Positions 19,183 to 29,275 of a stretch of 64,000 nt of DNA are shown here, one piece after another (within the stretch, counting starts at the first letter, position 1; each line of letters begins with the position of its first letter). The notes under the pieces are model-generated. The model was not told where the DNA came from. It saw only the letters and a program-made list of their open reading frames with translations, and made no database searches. Origin of the DNA: Melieria omissa (taxonomy: Eukaryota > Arthropoda > Insecta > Diptera > Ulidiidae); assembly GCA_963971225.1 (NCBI GenBank), contig OZ020270.1:78508432-78572431 (forward strand). The letters run 5' to 3'. Both the position numbers and the translations under genes were made by a program.

Positions 19183-19536
19183 AAATTGGTATCAACCACG
19201 TCAAAATATAAACAAATAATTTTACTTGGAATACGCCACGTAAAAATATTTGTAGAAATTTCAAATTGGATCCAACCTCGTCAAAAAAAAACCGCTGCAA
19301 AAGGTTCAAAATTGGTATCAACCACGTCAAAATATAAACAACTAATTTTACTTGGAATGCGCCACGTAAAAATATTTGTAGAAATTTCAAATTGGATTCA
19401 ACCACGTAAAAAAAAAACCGCTGCAAAAGGTTCAAAATTGGTATCAACCACGTCAAAATATAAACAAATGATTTTACTTGGAACTCGCCACGTAAAAATA
19501 TTTGTGAAAATTTCAAATTGGATACAACCACTCTAA
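19183..19536. repeat. 126-bp tandem repeat, about 2.8 copies
   Basis: A 126-bp unit (start points near 19183, 19309 and 19435) containing ATTGGTATCAACCACGTC, a second partial ATTGG(A)TNCAACC(T/A)CGTC motif, and GCCACGTAAAAATATTTGT. Because 126 is divisible by 3 and the unit lacks stops, long open frames appear on both strands; these are unlikely to be genes. Confidence 0.85.
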
Positions 19537-19792
19537 ATATTTGAAGGTTTTAAAAATCAATCAAAGCGCAGCATTTGAGCAAACAGCCATACACCACAAA
19601 GCTTCGATTGATAGTGACATTATAGCAATTTGTGCAGCAAAACCAATGCACACAATAAACGAAAACAACAAAAACATTAGCGAATCCCGAGTCATCTTCG
19701 CTAAAACGATTATGACGATGCTTTGGCTCGTTGTTTGCTTTTTGCTTGCGCTTCGGCAAACAAGATCAAGAAACATACATGCAAAAACTGAT
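19537..19792. repeat. Interspersed repeat fragment shared with 61.85 kb
   Basis: 19552-19625 is clearly related to 61847-61920: both share AAAATCAATCAA, AAGCGCAGCAT, AACAACCATACA-type and TTGATGATGACA-type blocks in the same order. The rest is AT-rich with no supported gene. Confidence 0.4.
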
Positions 19793-19920
19793 TGAGCGAA
19801 CACTAGGTTAGGTTAGGTAGGAAAGGGTGTGTGCGTCCCAAGGGCAGCACTTCCACTCGGAGGCCAAAATGGCCCATTGTGAATCCCTTCATGGAAGATT
19901 CTGGAGCTAACCAGTGGCTC

Positions 19921-21888
19921 TCAGTTCGGGGCAAACCAATTCGACCTCTTGATGAAGGAGAGTAGATCCGATATTTCAACTACTGCTGCGCAGGCCAAGT
20001 CTACCAGGAACCTTGACCCCAAGGTACGGGGTCGGCGTTCCTGCAGAGCCGGGCAGTGGCACAGGTAGTGTTGGATCGTTTCCACTTCTTCCTCATCTCC
20101 ACAGCTTCTGCAGACATCACTGGACGAGAGGCACCATTTGACCAGCATAGATCCAATGGCGCAGTGTCCAGTGATGACTCCAACAAGCTGCCTAATAGAG
20201 GTTCGACTCAGGGACAGTACATATCGTGTTTTCCTCACGGAAAGGGAAGGCCATATTGCCCGGCAGGTACTGCAATCAGTTCTGCTCCGCCATGAGGACT
20301 CGATGTAAGTTTTACTCATCTCATCCGCTGCCTCGTTTCCTGCCACTCCAGAGTGGCCCGGAACCCAGCAGAGAGTGACTCGGTGATGTCCGATGCCGCG
20401 AAGTGCAGTGCGACAACTCTGCACTACCTTTGATTTCACAGTCGCTGATTCCAGCGCTTTAAGGGCTGCCTGACTATCCACACAGATTGTGATATCCGTG
20501 GGTGATAATCCGCTGTCGCGGATTAATTCAGCAGCTTTCCAGATTGCATAAATCTCCGCCTGAAAGATGCTACAGAGGTCCGGGAGTCTGAAAGACTCTG
20601 AGTGGAGACCAGCTCCTGTACCTTCCTCCATCTTAGAACCATCTGTGAAGATGGTGATGGAGGCGTCTCTTGTCACACTTGTAAGTCCCCATTCTTCCCT
20701 TGAAGGAAAGGAGGTAAGTGCGCGCGAATCAAAATCCAGGTATGGAATCAGATAGTCCGTGCAGGAATCTAATTGATGTTCCGTACCTGGCCTCGTAAAC
20801 GACCTTAGGATCCCAGAGTGTCCATAAGCGTGCTCTTTCCACAAGTTGGCCTCTCTCAGCCTGAGAGCGCCTTTAGCGGCACAGCACTTAATGAACTGCT
20901 CTATTGGGTGGAGATGTAGAATCATCTCTAGGCCTGCCTGGGGGGTGCTTTTGACGGTTCCTGCTATTCCCATAGCCGCCAGTCTCTGCACCTTCATCAG
21001 TTGCGTCGCCAAGGACCTGGTGTCCGTGGCCGGCCACCAGACAATGGCTCCGTAACATAAGATCGGCCGAATGATCGCTGTATACATCCAGTGGACAATG
21101 CCCGGCCGCAATCCCCACTTTTTCCCGAAGGCCTTCTGACAGACGTAGAAGGCATTCAGACTCTTCTTCACCCGCTCTTCCACGTTGCGTCTCCAAGAAA
21201 GCTTGGAGTCGAGTGTGGTGCCAAGGTATTTCACCTCGGGTGAGAGGGTGATAGTGATGCCGCTGAGTTTCGGCAGCCTAAACTTCGGTATTTTGTATCT
21301 CCGGGTGAACAGTACCATAACCGTCTTTGAGGGGTTAACTCCTAGACCGTTATGCTCTGCCCACCTAGAGAGTTCTCCTAAAGCAGACTCCATGAGATCA
21401 CTGATGGTGGAAAGAAATTTTCCAGGGATCAGGATAGTGACGTCGTCCGCATATGCTATTACTCGCAGCCTCCTGGATTCGAAGATCTCGAGGATGTTGT
21501 TTATCACAAGCAGCCACAGCAGAGGCGAAAGGACGCCCCCCTGAGGTGTGCCCCTTGTGGTTAACCTCCTCACCGAGCACGAGCCTAGGCTGGAGTGAAC
21601 CCTTCTGCTACTAAGCATATCGCTGGTCCACCTCACCACTTTCTCGTCAACTTCGAATTTTCTAAGTGCACTGGTTATTGCCTCTAGAGTGACGTTATTA
21701 AAGGCCCCCTCAATATCGAGGAAAGCGGCTAACGTATACTCCTTGACGTTCAGCGATTTTTCGATCGTCTGAACGACCTCATGCAAGGCGCTGTCTACAG
21801 ATTTTCCCCTGCAATACGCATGTTGCGTCCTGCAGAGTCCCCTGGACTGTGCCACTCCCCTGACATAGACATCTACCAGCCTCTCCAA
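19921..21888 (-). pseudogene. LOA copy 1 ORF2, RT and RNase H part
   Basis: 655 residues open. RT: LAAFLDIEGAFNNVTLEAIT, TRGTPQGGVLSPLLWLLVI and an intact AYADDVTIL box (about residue 150), then LGVNPSKTVMVLFTR and KYLGTTLDSKLSW. RNase H about residues 410-540: ITIFTDGSKMEEG, FQAEIYAIWKAAEL, CVDSQAALKAL, WVPGHSGVAGNEAADEM, so all catalytic acids are present. A Cys/His end follows (CRSCGDEEEVETIQHYLCHC). The start at 21888 is artificial: a 1-bp deletion relative to copy 2 separates it from the upstream RT frame. Confidence 0.85.
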
Positions 21889-22553
21889 AGTCTTAAGAAG
21901 AACGATGACAGGCTGATCGGTCTGTAGTCTTTTGCAGTGATGTGGTTTGACTTCCCCGCCTTGGGGATGAACACCACCTTAACCTCTTTCCAGGCGCGTG
22001 GTACATAGCCCTGTTGGAGAGATTCCCGAAAGATTCGCACCAAGACTTTGACCACTGCCTCCTTAGACCATTGCAGCATAGCCGGAATGACACCATCGGG
22101 ACCCGGAGATTTGTACGGGTTGAAGGTGTCTATCGCCCATGCCACTTTGACCTCACCGATAATCTCCTGAACTAATACATCCGGTCGTGACGAGTGCTGT
22201 CTATGAGGCGTTGTCGTCTCAACAACACTTGTGCAACCGGGAAAGTGGGTGTTCATGAGAGTCTCTAGAAGCTCCTCTCTCGATTCTGTCCACGAGCCGT
22301 CAGATTTCCTAATGCTGCTAGGGGTATGTGATGCCCCAGCTAGCACTTTACGAAGTCTGGCGGCCTCGTTAACATTGTCGAGGGATTCGCAGTAATTCCT
22401 CCAATCATCCCGCTTGGCCGCCTTAATAGTCTTCTTAAACTTATTAAAGCTAGCCTTGTAGGCTCCCCAGTCTTCTTCAGTTCGGCTAAGTTTAGCCTTA
22501 TTGAAGAGACATCTAGTATTTGTTCTAAGTTTCTTAGCTCTGGGGTCCACCAC
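21873..22553 (-). pseudogene. LOA copy 1 ORF2, linker and RT N-terminus
   Basis: Contains LRTNTRCLFNKAKLSRTEED, then the RT finger region YKSPGPDGVIPAMLQW and VKVVFIPKAGK, ending at DYRPISLSSF where the frame is lost (copy 2 continues LKTLERLVDVYV). At its 5' side it is offset by one base from the conserved WWTPEL segment, an offset shared with copy 2. Confidence 0.75.
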
Positions 22554-23174
22554 ACTGCGTTGGTTTTCGTGGAGCTCGACTTTTAGGACAGGATTCGTTA
22601 AAAGACTTGTTAAGTACTTTCGTTAGAAGATTTACTGACCTATCAATGTTGTTCCTCTCGAATGCAGCTCTCGCTTTGCGCGATGCCAGTTTCTGAGAAA
22701 CTAGTGCACTGAATCTAGGCCAGTTAGTCTTCCTCGGATTCCTATAGGTTTGTGGACTTCCAACTTCTATGGCCACTGAAAAGACTATACGGTTGTGGTC
22801 CGAGAACGAACATTCCGTCAGTACTTTCCAATCGACCACAGAGATGGTGTTGGAGTCGGTAACTAAGGTAATATCTATTACTTCCTCCCTAATCCTGTTG
22901 TGGAAAGTCGGCGTATTGCCTCTATTACACAGCACAAGGTTAGAGCTAAGAAGAAATTCAAAAATTGACTCACCCCTACTATTTTTGTCGGAACTTCCCC
23001 ACAGCATGTGGTGTGCATTGGCGTTACACCCGATGATGAGGTCGAGCCTGCGTGATCGGGCGTGCGCAGCAAGGTCCCGGACTTCCTCCGGCGGTGGTTC
23101 CTCTCCTTCGAAAGGCATGTATGCGGACGACAGAATCAGGTCTCGCCCCTCGTGTCGTTCGCATGTAGCCACAC
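22534..23174 (-). pseudogene. LOA copy 1 ORF2, endonuclease C-terminal half
   Basis: AP-endonuclease-like domain: LILSSAYMPFEGEEPPPEEV, LDLIIGCNANAHHMLWGSSD, IDITLVTDSNTISVVDW and FSDHNRIVF (the terminal SDH motif). Interrupted on its 5' side by the hAT insertion at 23175. Near its 3' side a 1-bp loss relative to copy 2 shifts the frame. Confidence 0.8.
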
Positions 23175-24303
23175 TAGGCATCGCAATCCCGGGATCCCGG
23201 GATCCCGGACTTTTTCCAGTCCCGAAAATCCCGGGATTCAAATTCTTTTATCCCGGGATTTTCGGGATTGCAAAAGATGCTTCAAAGTTCAAATGAAATA
23301 AATTTTAAGGCACAAAAACCCAATTCCTTATTTGAGGGAGAAGGGAGGGGATAGAGTGCGTCTTTTGCAAAAGGCTTATGATTATTTACTAAGCATTCAA
23401 CCAACAAGTGTTGAATCTGAAGGATGTTTCTCTTCAGCAGGGTTCATTTGAAAAAAATTTCGCTCTAGATAAGAGAACAAAACACTTAATGCCTTTGTAT
23501 TTTTAAGATCTCAGTTTTTAGTTAATCAAAACGCTTAACTTTTTTATCGAAATAATCGAAGTAAAACTAAAAGCACAAACAAATTAACTATTTTATTTTT
23601 TTTATCAAATATGCATATATATACACTTTATGATACATCGGTTGCAAAGTAATAAGTTATGTTTAAGTGTCATTTTTGGATAAAACAAAATGCTATGAAA
23701 CTGAAGTTAAATGTCAAATGAAAAACTTTTAAGTTAACTCTTCAATTCCCAGTGTCACCTGTAGGTGACAGATGCTTAATATTTGTTTTCCTACCACATA
23801 GGTTTTTATTTTAAAATTCTAACACTTGTATAGCAAAGTCAATTAGTAGTACTTGTTTATTTAATTTTCCTACCAACACTAGCGATACGTCATTTGTAAA
23901 ATTTATTCATTTGTTTCACGCGTAATTAAAGCAGTGCGAGTTTGTGTGGTTTCTTTCAATATAAAAATGAGGGTAGTTTAAACATTTTTTATGTATTTTT
24001 TTGTCTTATCCAAACGTATCTAAGCTCTTTTATTTAAAAAGAAAATTTTCTTTTTCACTATTTTGGACATGGGAATTGAAGGGTTAAACAAAATGTGATT
24101 AAATTCAACTACCCAAATGTGATTAAAATGTGTCCATTTTTATGATAAATATATTATAAACAAGTATTTATGCAATTCGGGAAAATTGTTTTATTAAAAA
24201 ATTTGTTATATGAATCCCGGGATTAAATCCCGGGATGCCGGGATTTGACTTTTCAATCCCGAAAATCCCGGGATCACAAAATGGCAAAAAATTGCGATCC
24301 CTA
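23175..24303 (+). mobile_element. Non-autonomous hAT with CCCGGGAT repeats, copy 1
   Basis: 1129 bp, flanked by an exact 8-bp duplication AGCCACAC (23167-23174, 24304-24311). Ends are TAGGCATCGCAAT and, inward from the right, TAGGGATCGCAAT. Both subterminal regions carry several ATCCCGGGAT palindromes and TCCCGGGATTTTCGGGA units. The plus strand at about 23361-23530 still encodes a hAT dimerisation remnant (YLLSIQPTSVESEGCFSSAG, then LDKRTKHLMPLYF after a stop and frame change), so it derives from an autonomous hAT. It is inserted in LOA copy 1. Confidence 0.85.
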
Positions 24304-24585
24304 AGCCACACACAGGTCACCAGTACTGTATTGAGATAAGAGAAACAGATTAATGTACTTTCTATACACAATACAGGCTCGTATCTTACCTTCACCGCGC
24401 GAATGAAGTACTCTGAATTGACTTGACCCCAATCAACAAACGTTGCCTCTGACGAGCCAGGGTTCCTGGATCAAGGCCAAGTCAACTTCCTCCTCCTCCA
24501 GGAATTGCATAAGATCGTGGGTGGCGGCTTTAGAGTGGTGCAGGTTTATCTGCACTACCTTCAGCCTTTCCCTGTGTGGCGCGCT
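24304..24585 (-). pseudogene. LOA copy 1 ORF2, endonuclease N-terminus
   Basis: Minus-strand translation gives KVVQINLHHSKAATHDLMQF and VDLALIQEPWL, the N-terminal AP-endonuclease motifs, overlapping the end of ORF1 in another frame. A TGA follows VRGNVC where copy 2 reads glycine. The hAT insertion then separates it from the rest of the domain. Confidence 0.75.
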
Positions 24586-26125
24586 CCTTATTGGGGAAAC
24601 GAGCTTTTAGGGAACCCAAGCCGAACTTAACAACACCAGAGGAGTCTCGCAGATGAGTGAAGGACGGTTGGTCAACAGCGACCACGAGGTCCTTACCCGT
24701 CTCATTTTTGCTAGTAGTGGAGGAAATTACTCTCCACTCTCCAGTATTAAGGCCGCTGTTCTGCCGACCTATCAGCTTCAACGTGTCGTCATCCTCCATG
24801 ACTGGAGGCGGGACCCACAGTGTGACAATAGGTCGGAGAGGCAATCGGTCGCGAGGTATGACCTCGAGTTTTGCTCCCTGCCAGAGAGGCTCAAGACCGC
24901 CGATTGTGCGCACCAGGAAGTTGAGTGACTGCCTGTTGCCACAACCGACGATTTTGACGCCCTTCTGCCAGCCAGCGCCGTCGAAGTCGATTTCATCGTC
25001 CGCCGCCCCGAGCATCGCTCGCAGAATGCGCGCCTCAACAGAGAGCCAGTTTTCCGGGCGAATTTTCCCATCGGGATCGCTCCGGTCCACTACGGCAATC
25101 TGCAGCTCCTGTGGAGAGGAGAAGCTGGCTGAGGGTTTCAGCTTTTTCCCCTCCCCTGTAGGCTGATCGTCCCCCGATCTACCCCTTTTGACAGCCTTTT
25201 CCACTATGGTGGAAGTGGGCTTTGTCGAGGTGGATGGCTTCTGATCAGCCTTCCGCATTGACGAGGCAGCCGTGGCACTGTGTCCAGGCTTCGCCGCTCC
25301 TGCTCTGTCCGGCCGTACAGCTGTAGCGGCCGTGGCCGTGGCCCTAAAACCAGGCTTTGCCGCCGTTGCTGTACAGGTGGACGACTGTGCAGCAGCGGCC
25401 CTGTCTCCAGGCGTTGCTGCAATAGTCAAAGTCTCAGCACCAGAAGTCGTCGCCTGCTTCTTTTCGAATTTAGTCACGATCTTCTGGTGCTTCTTTATCA
25501 GCTCCTTCTCCTTGTGAGACAAGGATCCGGGCTCCTTACTCATTTTTCGGAGAAACGCAAGCGAGCGCCGGTAGCCATTTCTGGCTTTCTTCGCAGCACT
25601 GCTCGCCTTGCGTTCCCCCTCCGATGAAATTCCAGGAGTGGAACCCGTGGCCGCAGGCTCGTCCCCCTCCTCCAGGAGTGCCGCCTCCGCCCCAGAGTCC
25701 ACCGACCCGGCGCTGCTACCCTGCGAGAGAATCATATATTCCCCCTCTATAGCAGCGTCGAGTCGCAGGCCCCGGAGCTGAGGCACCACCCCCGAAAGTG
25801 AGGGGCTAGCCTGTGCGATGGTCTCCTGCGCCTTTTGCCTGCTTAGAGCAGGTCTGGGCGCCTCCTGCTTCCCAGTAGCATTAGTAGACCGTGCAGCCTG
25901 GGGTCCCGCTGCACAGCCTAAGCGGTCGTTGGATGACGACGCCAGACAGCCCGCTCGCCCACTGTCTACCGCCGGTACTGGGGATCCGACTCCCTGCACC
26001 GTAAAAGAGTCCTTATGGGAGCCCTCCAGAATGGTTTTGATGAAGGGGGTCGCCTTCCCCTGTGGCGTTTCTTTGACATCTATCACGCCACCAAAAGATG
26101 ATAAGAAAACAGCCGCTCCTAACAT
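24530..26125 (-). CDS. LOA copy 1 ORF1 protein
   Basis: 531-aa open frame from ATG at 26125. LINE ORF1 proteins bind the element RNA. The N-terminal two thirds are low-complexity, Ala/Thr/Ser/Lys-rich. Residues about 335-510 form a conserved globular region (LQIAVVDRSDPDGKIRPENW, DEIDFDGAGWQKGVKIVGCG, LEVIPRDRLPLRPIVTLWVP), which I associate with DUF4780-type domains of dipteran elements. I see no CCHC knuckle. The stop overlaps the start of ORF2. The region is 469 aa long in copy 2, whose ATG is deleted. Confidence 0.8.
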   Translation of the reverse strand: MLGAAVFLSSFGGVIDVKETPQGKATPFIKTILEGSHKDSFTVQGVGSPVPAVDSGRAGCLASSSNDRLGCAAGPQAARSTNATGKQEAPRPALSRQKAQETIAQASPSLSGVVPQLRGLRLDAAIEGEYMILSQGSSAGSVDSGAEAALLEEGDEPAATGSTPGISSEGERKASSAAKKARNGYRRSLAFLRKMSKEPGSLSHKEKELIKKHQKIVTKFEKKQATTSGAETLTIAATPGDRAAAAQSSTCTATAAKPGFRATATAATAVRPDRAGAAKPGHSATAASSMRKADQKPSTSTKPTSTIVEKAVKRGRSGDDQPTGEGKKLKPSASFSSPQELQIAVVDRSDPDGKIRPENWLSVEARILRAMLGAADDEIDFDGAGWQKGVKIVGCGNRQSLNFLVRTIGGLEPLWQGAKLEVIPRDRLPLRPIVTLWVPPPVMEDDDTLKLIGRQNSGLNTGEWRVISSTTSKNETGKDLVVAVDQPSFTHLRDSSGVVKFGLGSLKARFPNKERATQGKAEGSADKPAPL

Positions 26126-26390
26126 TGAGATCAGACGCTGACCAGGGAGCCGCCCACTGTGGGTCAGACGCTCCTGGATTTCCGCAGCTCAAACTTTGCC
26201 GGCTGAGAAGATGGGCTCCAACAGCCGCCCAGGGACCGCCCGGTTACCGAAGCAACCTACGTGGAGGCGTTGAGTCTGCTTGGCCTGGTACCCATAAGGA
26301 TCGCAGCCGAAGATGCAGACCATGTCCCCATCCGTGCAGTCAGGTGCTTTACCTTATGGACCCAAACCCTGATCCCCTGAGCGAACACTA

Positions 26391-27199
26391 CCCTACAAGG
26401 AATGCCTAACCGAAAGTCCAGAAAAAAGTTAAAAATTTGTCTAAAAACTAACACATGCATAAAAATATCTTAAATCTCACTAACACATACAAATCTGCAT
26501 TTCACATTTTGGGATTTTTTGTAGTAAGTGGGAATGAAAGAATATATTCGCATTAATACCTTCCATATTCTCTGTATGAAAGAGTGAGATGGCGATATAA
26601 ACGTGGTGCGTCACCTGTTTTCACAATGTCAGTGCTAAATTGAAATTTGTGTCGCGATGTTCAACAATCGGAGGGCATCCAAATAAAGATAAGTATTAAA
26701 AGAGTGAAATTAAAATTAAATCTAATAAAAATCTAAAATTATTTCATTTAGACAAAGTACGGAAGGAAGGACGATCTGATTGCGGTGATAAGACAACAGG
26801 TTACCAGCACATTTCAACTGTGAGGGCAAATGAGGCAAGCGTCGGTTGGAATTTGGTTTTCGGCAAACGTCTGTCCCTTTGTCCTACGTATTTATTTATT
26901 GGCTTATTTTTATTTAATGTAGTTTATTACGTTTTACTTTAAATAAATAAAAAAATTTGAATTAAATAAATTTTTATTAGTATCAGATAGGTCTAACTGG
27001 TTTACCGGTTTCAATGTACACGAGTGAAGCCGTTGCGAACAATAACATTGCTTTTTACAGTTGTCCTACGAAAATCTAACAGAAAATGTTATGAACTTAA
27101 CATTCTTAAATGCCTACGCTTCGCTCTTCCCGCTCGCATCATAACAGCCGAAAACACTTTTGTGCCCAAATGCGCGTTCTATATTACTTCATATTCTTT
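26391..27199. other. AT-rich spacer, no gene seen
   Basis: No gene or element boundary can be supported. The last part (about 27168-27205) is shared in inverted orientation with 7995-8040. Confidence 0.45.
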
Positions 27200-27210
27200 G
27201 GTTCCATGCA

Positions 27211-27931
27211 AGGTATATTAACAAGGTACGCCAGGCTAGGAGCGGCAGCTTTAAATGTCTCTCTTTACCCTCTTATTTGTGAACGGTTGCTCTTTTAGTA
27301 GAATACAGATCCTACTATTAGTGTTGATATTGTTTGTACAACTATACTTTTGTGTACAGATTTGGGTAACATTGCAAAATACATATACGTGAAATATAGC
27401 CCATGACACCAGCCTGATACGCAATAAAATATATTGTGGATTGAATACAAATGAAAGAATGAAATAAATTGAAATAGAAAATTTTATGTGTTAGCAATTT
27501 GTGCGAAATTGAATGTTCTTTTTCTAATTCTGTTCAGCTTGCTGAAGAAGTAAAAGAACTTTATTTTAATGTATAATGTATTTTAGAATAAGGAACTTAA
27601 ACAAAAATTTAAAACAAAAACAATTGAGAAAAAGATTTTACGTAAATAAAAAATTATCAAAAACTCTTCCATAGAAATTTACATTACATTTTTACTTTTG
27701 AATGGGCAAAATATGTATAAGACATTAAGCAACACTATAACAATTTGGTATTATCTTTGTGGCATTCTATTAAAACTAACTTATTATAACATTTACCCTA
27801 CATAAACGCAGTTTTTAGAGTTTGAGGAACAAATGCTAAAAGATGCAACCAACAATTCATTTCTCAACTCTGATTTGGCCCCCTTATTTTGATGGCTCTC
27901 TGAGCCTGGCGTACCTTGTTAATATACCTTG
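27211..27931. mobile_element. MITE-like element with 27-bp inverted ends and 11-bp direct flank
   Basis: A perfect inverted repeat of 28 bp including one flanking base (27210-27237 and 27903-27930, core ATTAACAAGGTACGCCAGGC) bounds a 721-bp non-coding segment. GGTTCCATGCA occurs immediately on both sides (27200-27210, 27932-27942), consistent with an 11-bp target duplication. I do not recognise the superfamily. The termini resemble the 27-bp arms at 356 and 7813. Confidence 0.5.
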
Positions 27932-28259
27932 GGTTCCATGCACGATCTTGTTTGTTTGCTTATTCCCATCTTCTCGCTCAAGCGCACAGATAGGCTTTAT
28001 CAATCTACATTTTGAAAAGTTTGTACAAATATGCTCATCAAGGGCTTTAAAATGATGTATCATATGATATTGTACGATGTGTGGACAGCGAGATCTCAGC
28101 GCCCTTATTCAAATCTATAAATATAAAAATGAATCGTGTTCCGTTCGGCTGCTCGACTTGAAAACGACTGGACCGACTTGGATACTTCCTTCGGCGGGTA
28201 TGTTTGAAATCGTTACGTAAAGTTTTAGGAAAAAAGAAAAATCGGGAAAACGGGGCGTG

Positions 28260-28880
28260 GCACCACAAGAATACATTTTTAGACAATAACTTTGGAACCA
28301 TAAGTCACACATCAATTAAATTTGGTACAAACTTACTATTTAATCATGTCCTTCAATAGAGGGAATGAGGTGGGTATTGAGCAAAGGGGTATGGCACCGC
28401 CCATACAACTCAAATCTTTTGAATGGAATAGCGTCGGAATTGTAAGTCGCACAGCATTGAAAGTTAATGAAGCGTCGCCTGATAGATCCATTATTCTACT
28501 GTTAAAATTTTATGGGCGTTGAACAAGGGGCGTGGCACATTTGTTTGACTCAAACTATCCGCAAAATTTTGGAACTGTTAGTCGCACATCAATGAAACTT
28601 AGTACGAATTTACCATTTAGTCATATCTTTCCACAGAGGGAATGGGGCGGGTATTCACCAAGGGCGTGGCACCGCACATACAACTTAAAACTTTTATATG
28701 GAATAGCTTCGGAATCGTAAGCCGCACAGTATTGAAATTTAATACGACATCGTCCCATAGAAGTGTTATTCTACTGTTAAAATTTTATGGGCGTTGAACA
28801 AGGGGCGTGGCACATTTTTTATGCAGCAGAACTGTAAGTCGTACATCAATGAAACTTGGTATGAAATTACCATTTAATCA
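28260..28880. repeat. Tandem repeat array, ~138/275-bp unit
   Basis: Alternating half-units share TGGAATAGC(G/T)TCGGAAT, TTCTACTGTTAAAATTTTAT and GGCGTTGAACAAGGGGCGTG. TATGGGCGTT occurs at 28511 and 28786, a 275-bp period. The array resumes at 34567 after the gypsy insertion. Confidence 0.8.
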
Positions 28881-28883
28881 TAT

Positions 28884-29275
28884 TGTTACGAATACTAAGT
28901 CTAGTGTGCTGTTACGTATCTCTGGATTGTGTAATTTGAAAATAAAACACAACAAAACAATCACTTTATTTCACACTTTTACACTTCACTGTCTTTACAC
29001 TTAATTATTTGCTTATTTACTCCGTGTGGCACCTTCACTAGTCAAAATCAGACTGACTCGCTGCGCCGCACCCGGCTTCCTTTTATACCTGTCCGGCCAT
29101 CGCGCAGATCGTTCTCGCACATTCCCGAGTGGACTAAAGGTTTCCATGATGATCGCGACCATCGTTGCAAGATTGGACTAAAAGTTTTTATCGCGGCCGT
29201 CGTTGCCAGATTGAATTATAGCACGGCGCGTAGCGGCAGGGTTGCTTTGCACAGCGACAGACTGTCTTCGTTACA
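28884..29275 (-). repeat. 3' LTR of gypsy copy 2
   Basis: 392 bp. It lacks a block present in the other LTR (the stretch around GTTTCTCAAACGCAG) and has many substitutions. Confidence 0.88.

Larger units (their letters stand above)
19806..26377 (-). mobile_element. LOA-like non-LTR retrotransposon, copy 1
   Basis: Near full-length LINE on the minus strand, bounded by a 13-bp duplication TGAGCGAACACTA (19793-19805, 26378-26390). Order: 5' UTR, ORF1 (24530-26125), ORF2 with endonuclease, RT and RNase H, short 3' UTR and a CCTAA-repeat tail (on the plus strand GGTTAGGTTAGG at 19806). About 5.4 kb without the nested hAT (23175-24303). ORF2 is broken by an in-frame stop in the endonuclease, frameshifts, and the hAT. 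The LOA assignment is from RNase H presence and RT style; R1/I-like relatives are possible. Confidence 0.85.

Noticed and set aside
19181..19531. 116-residue open frames on both strands.
   Set aside because: They follow from a 126-bp tandem repeat without stops; no motif supports a gene.
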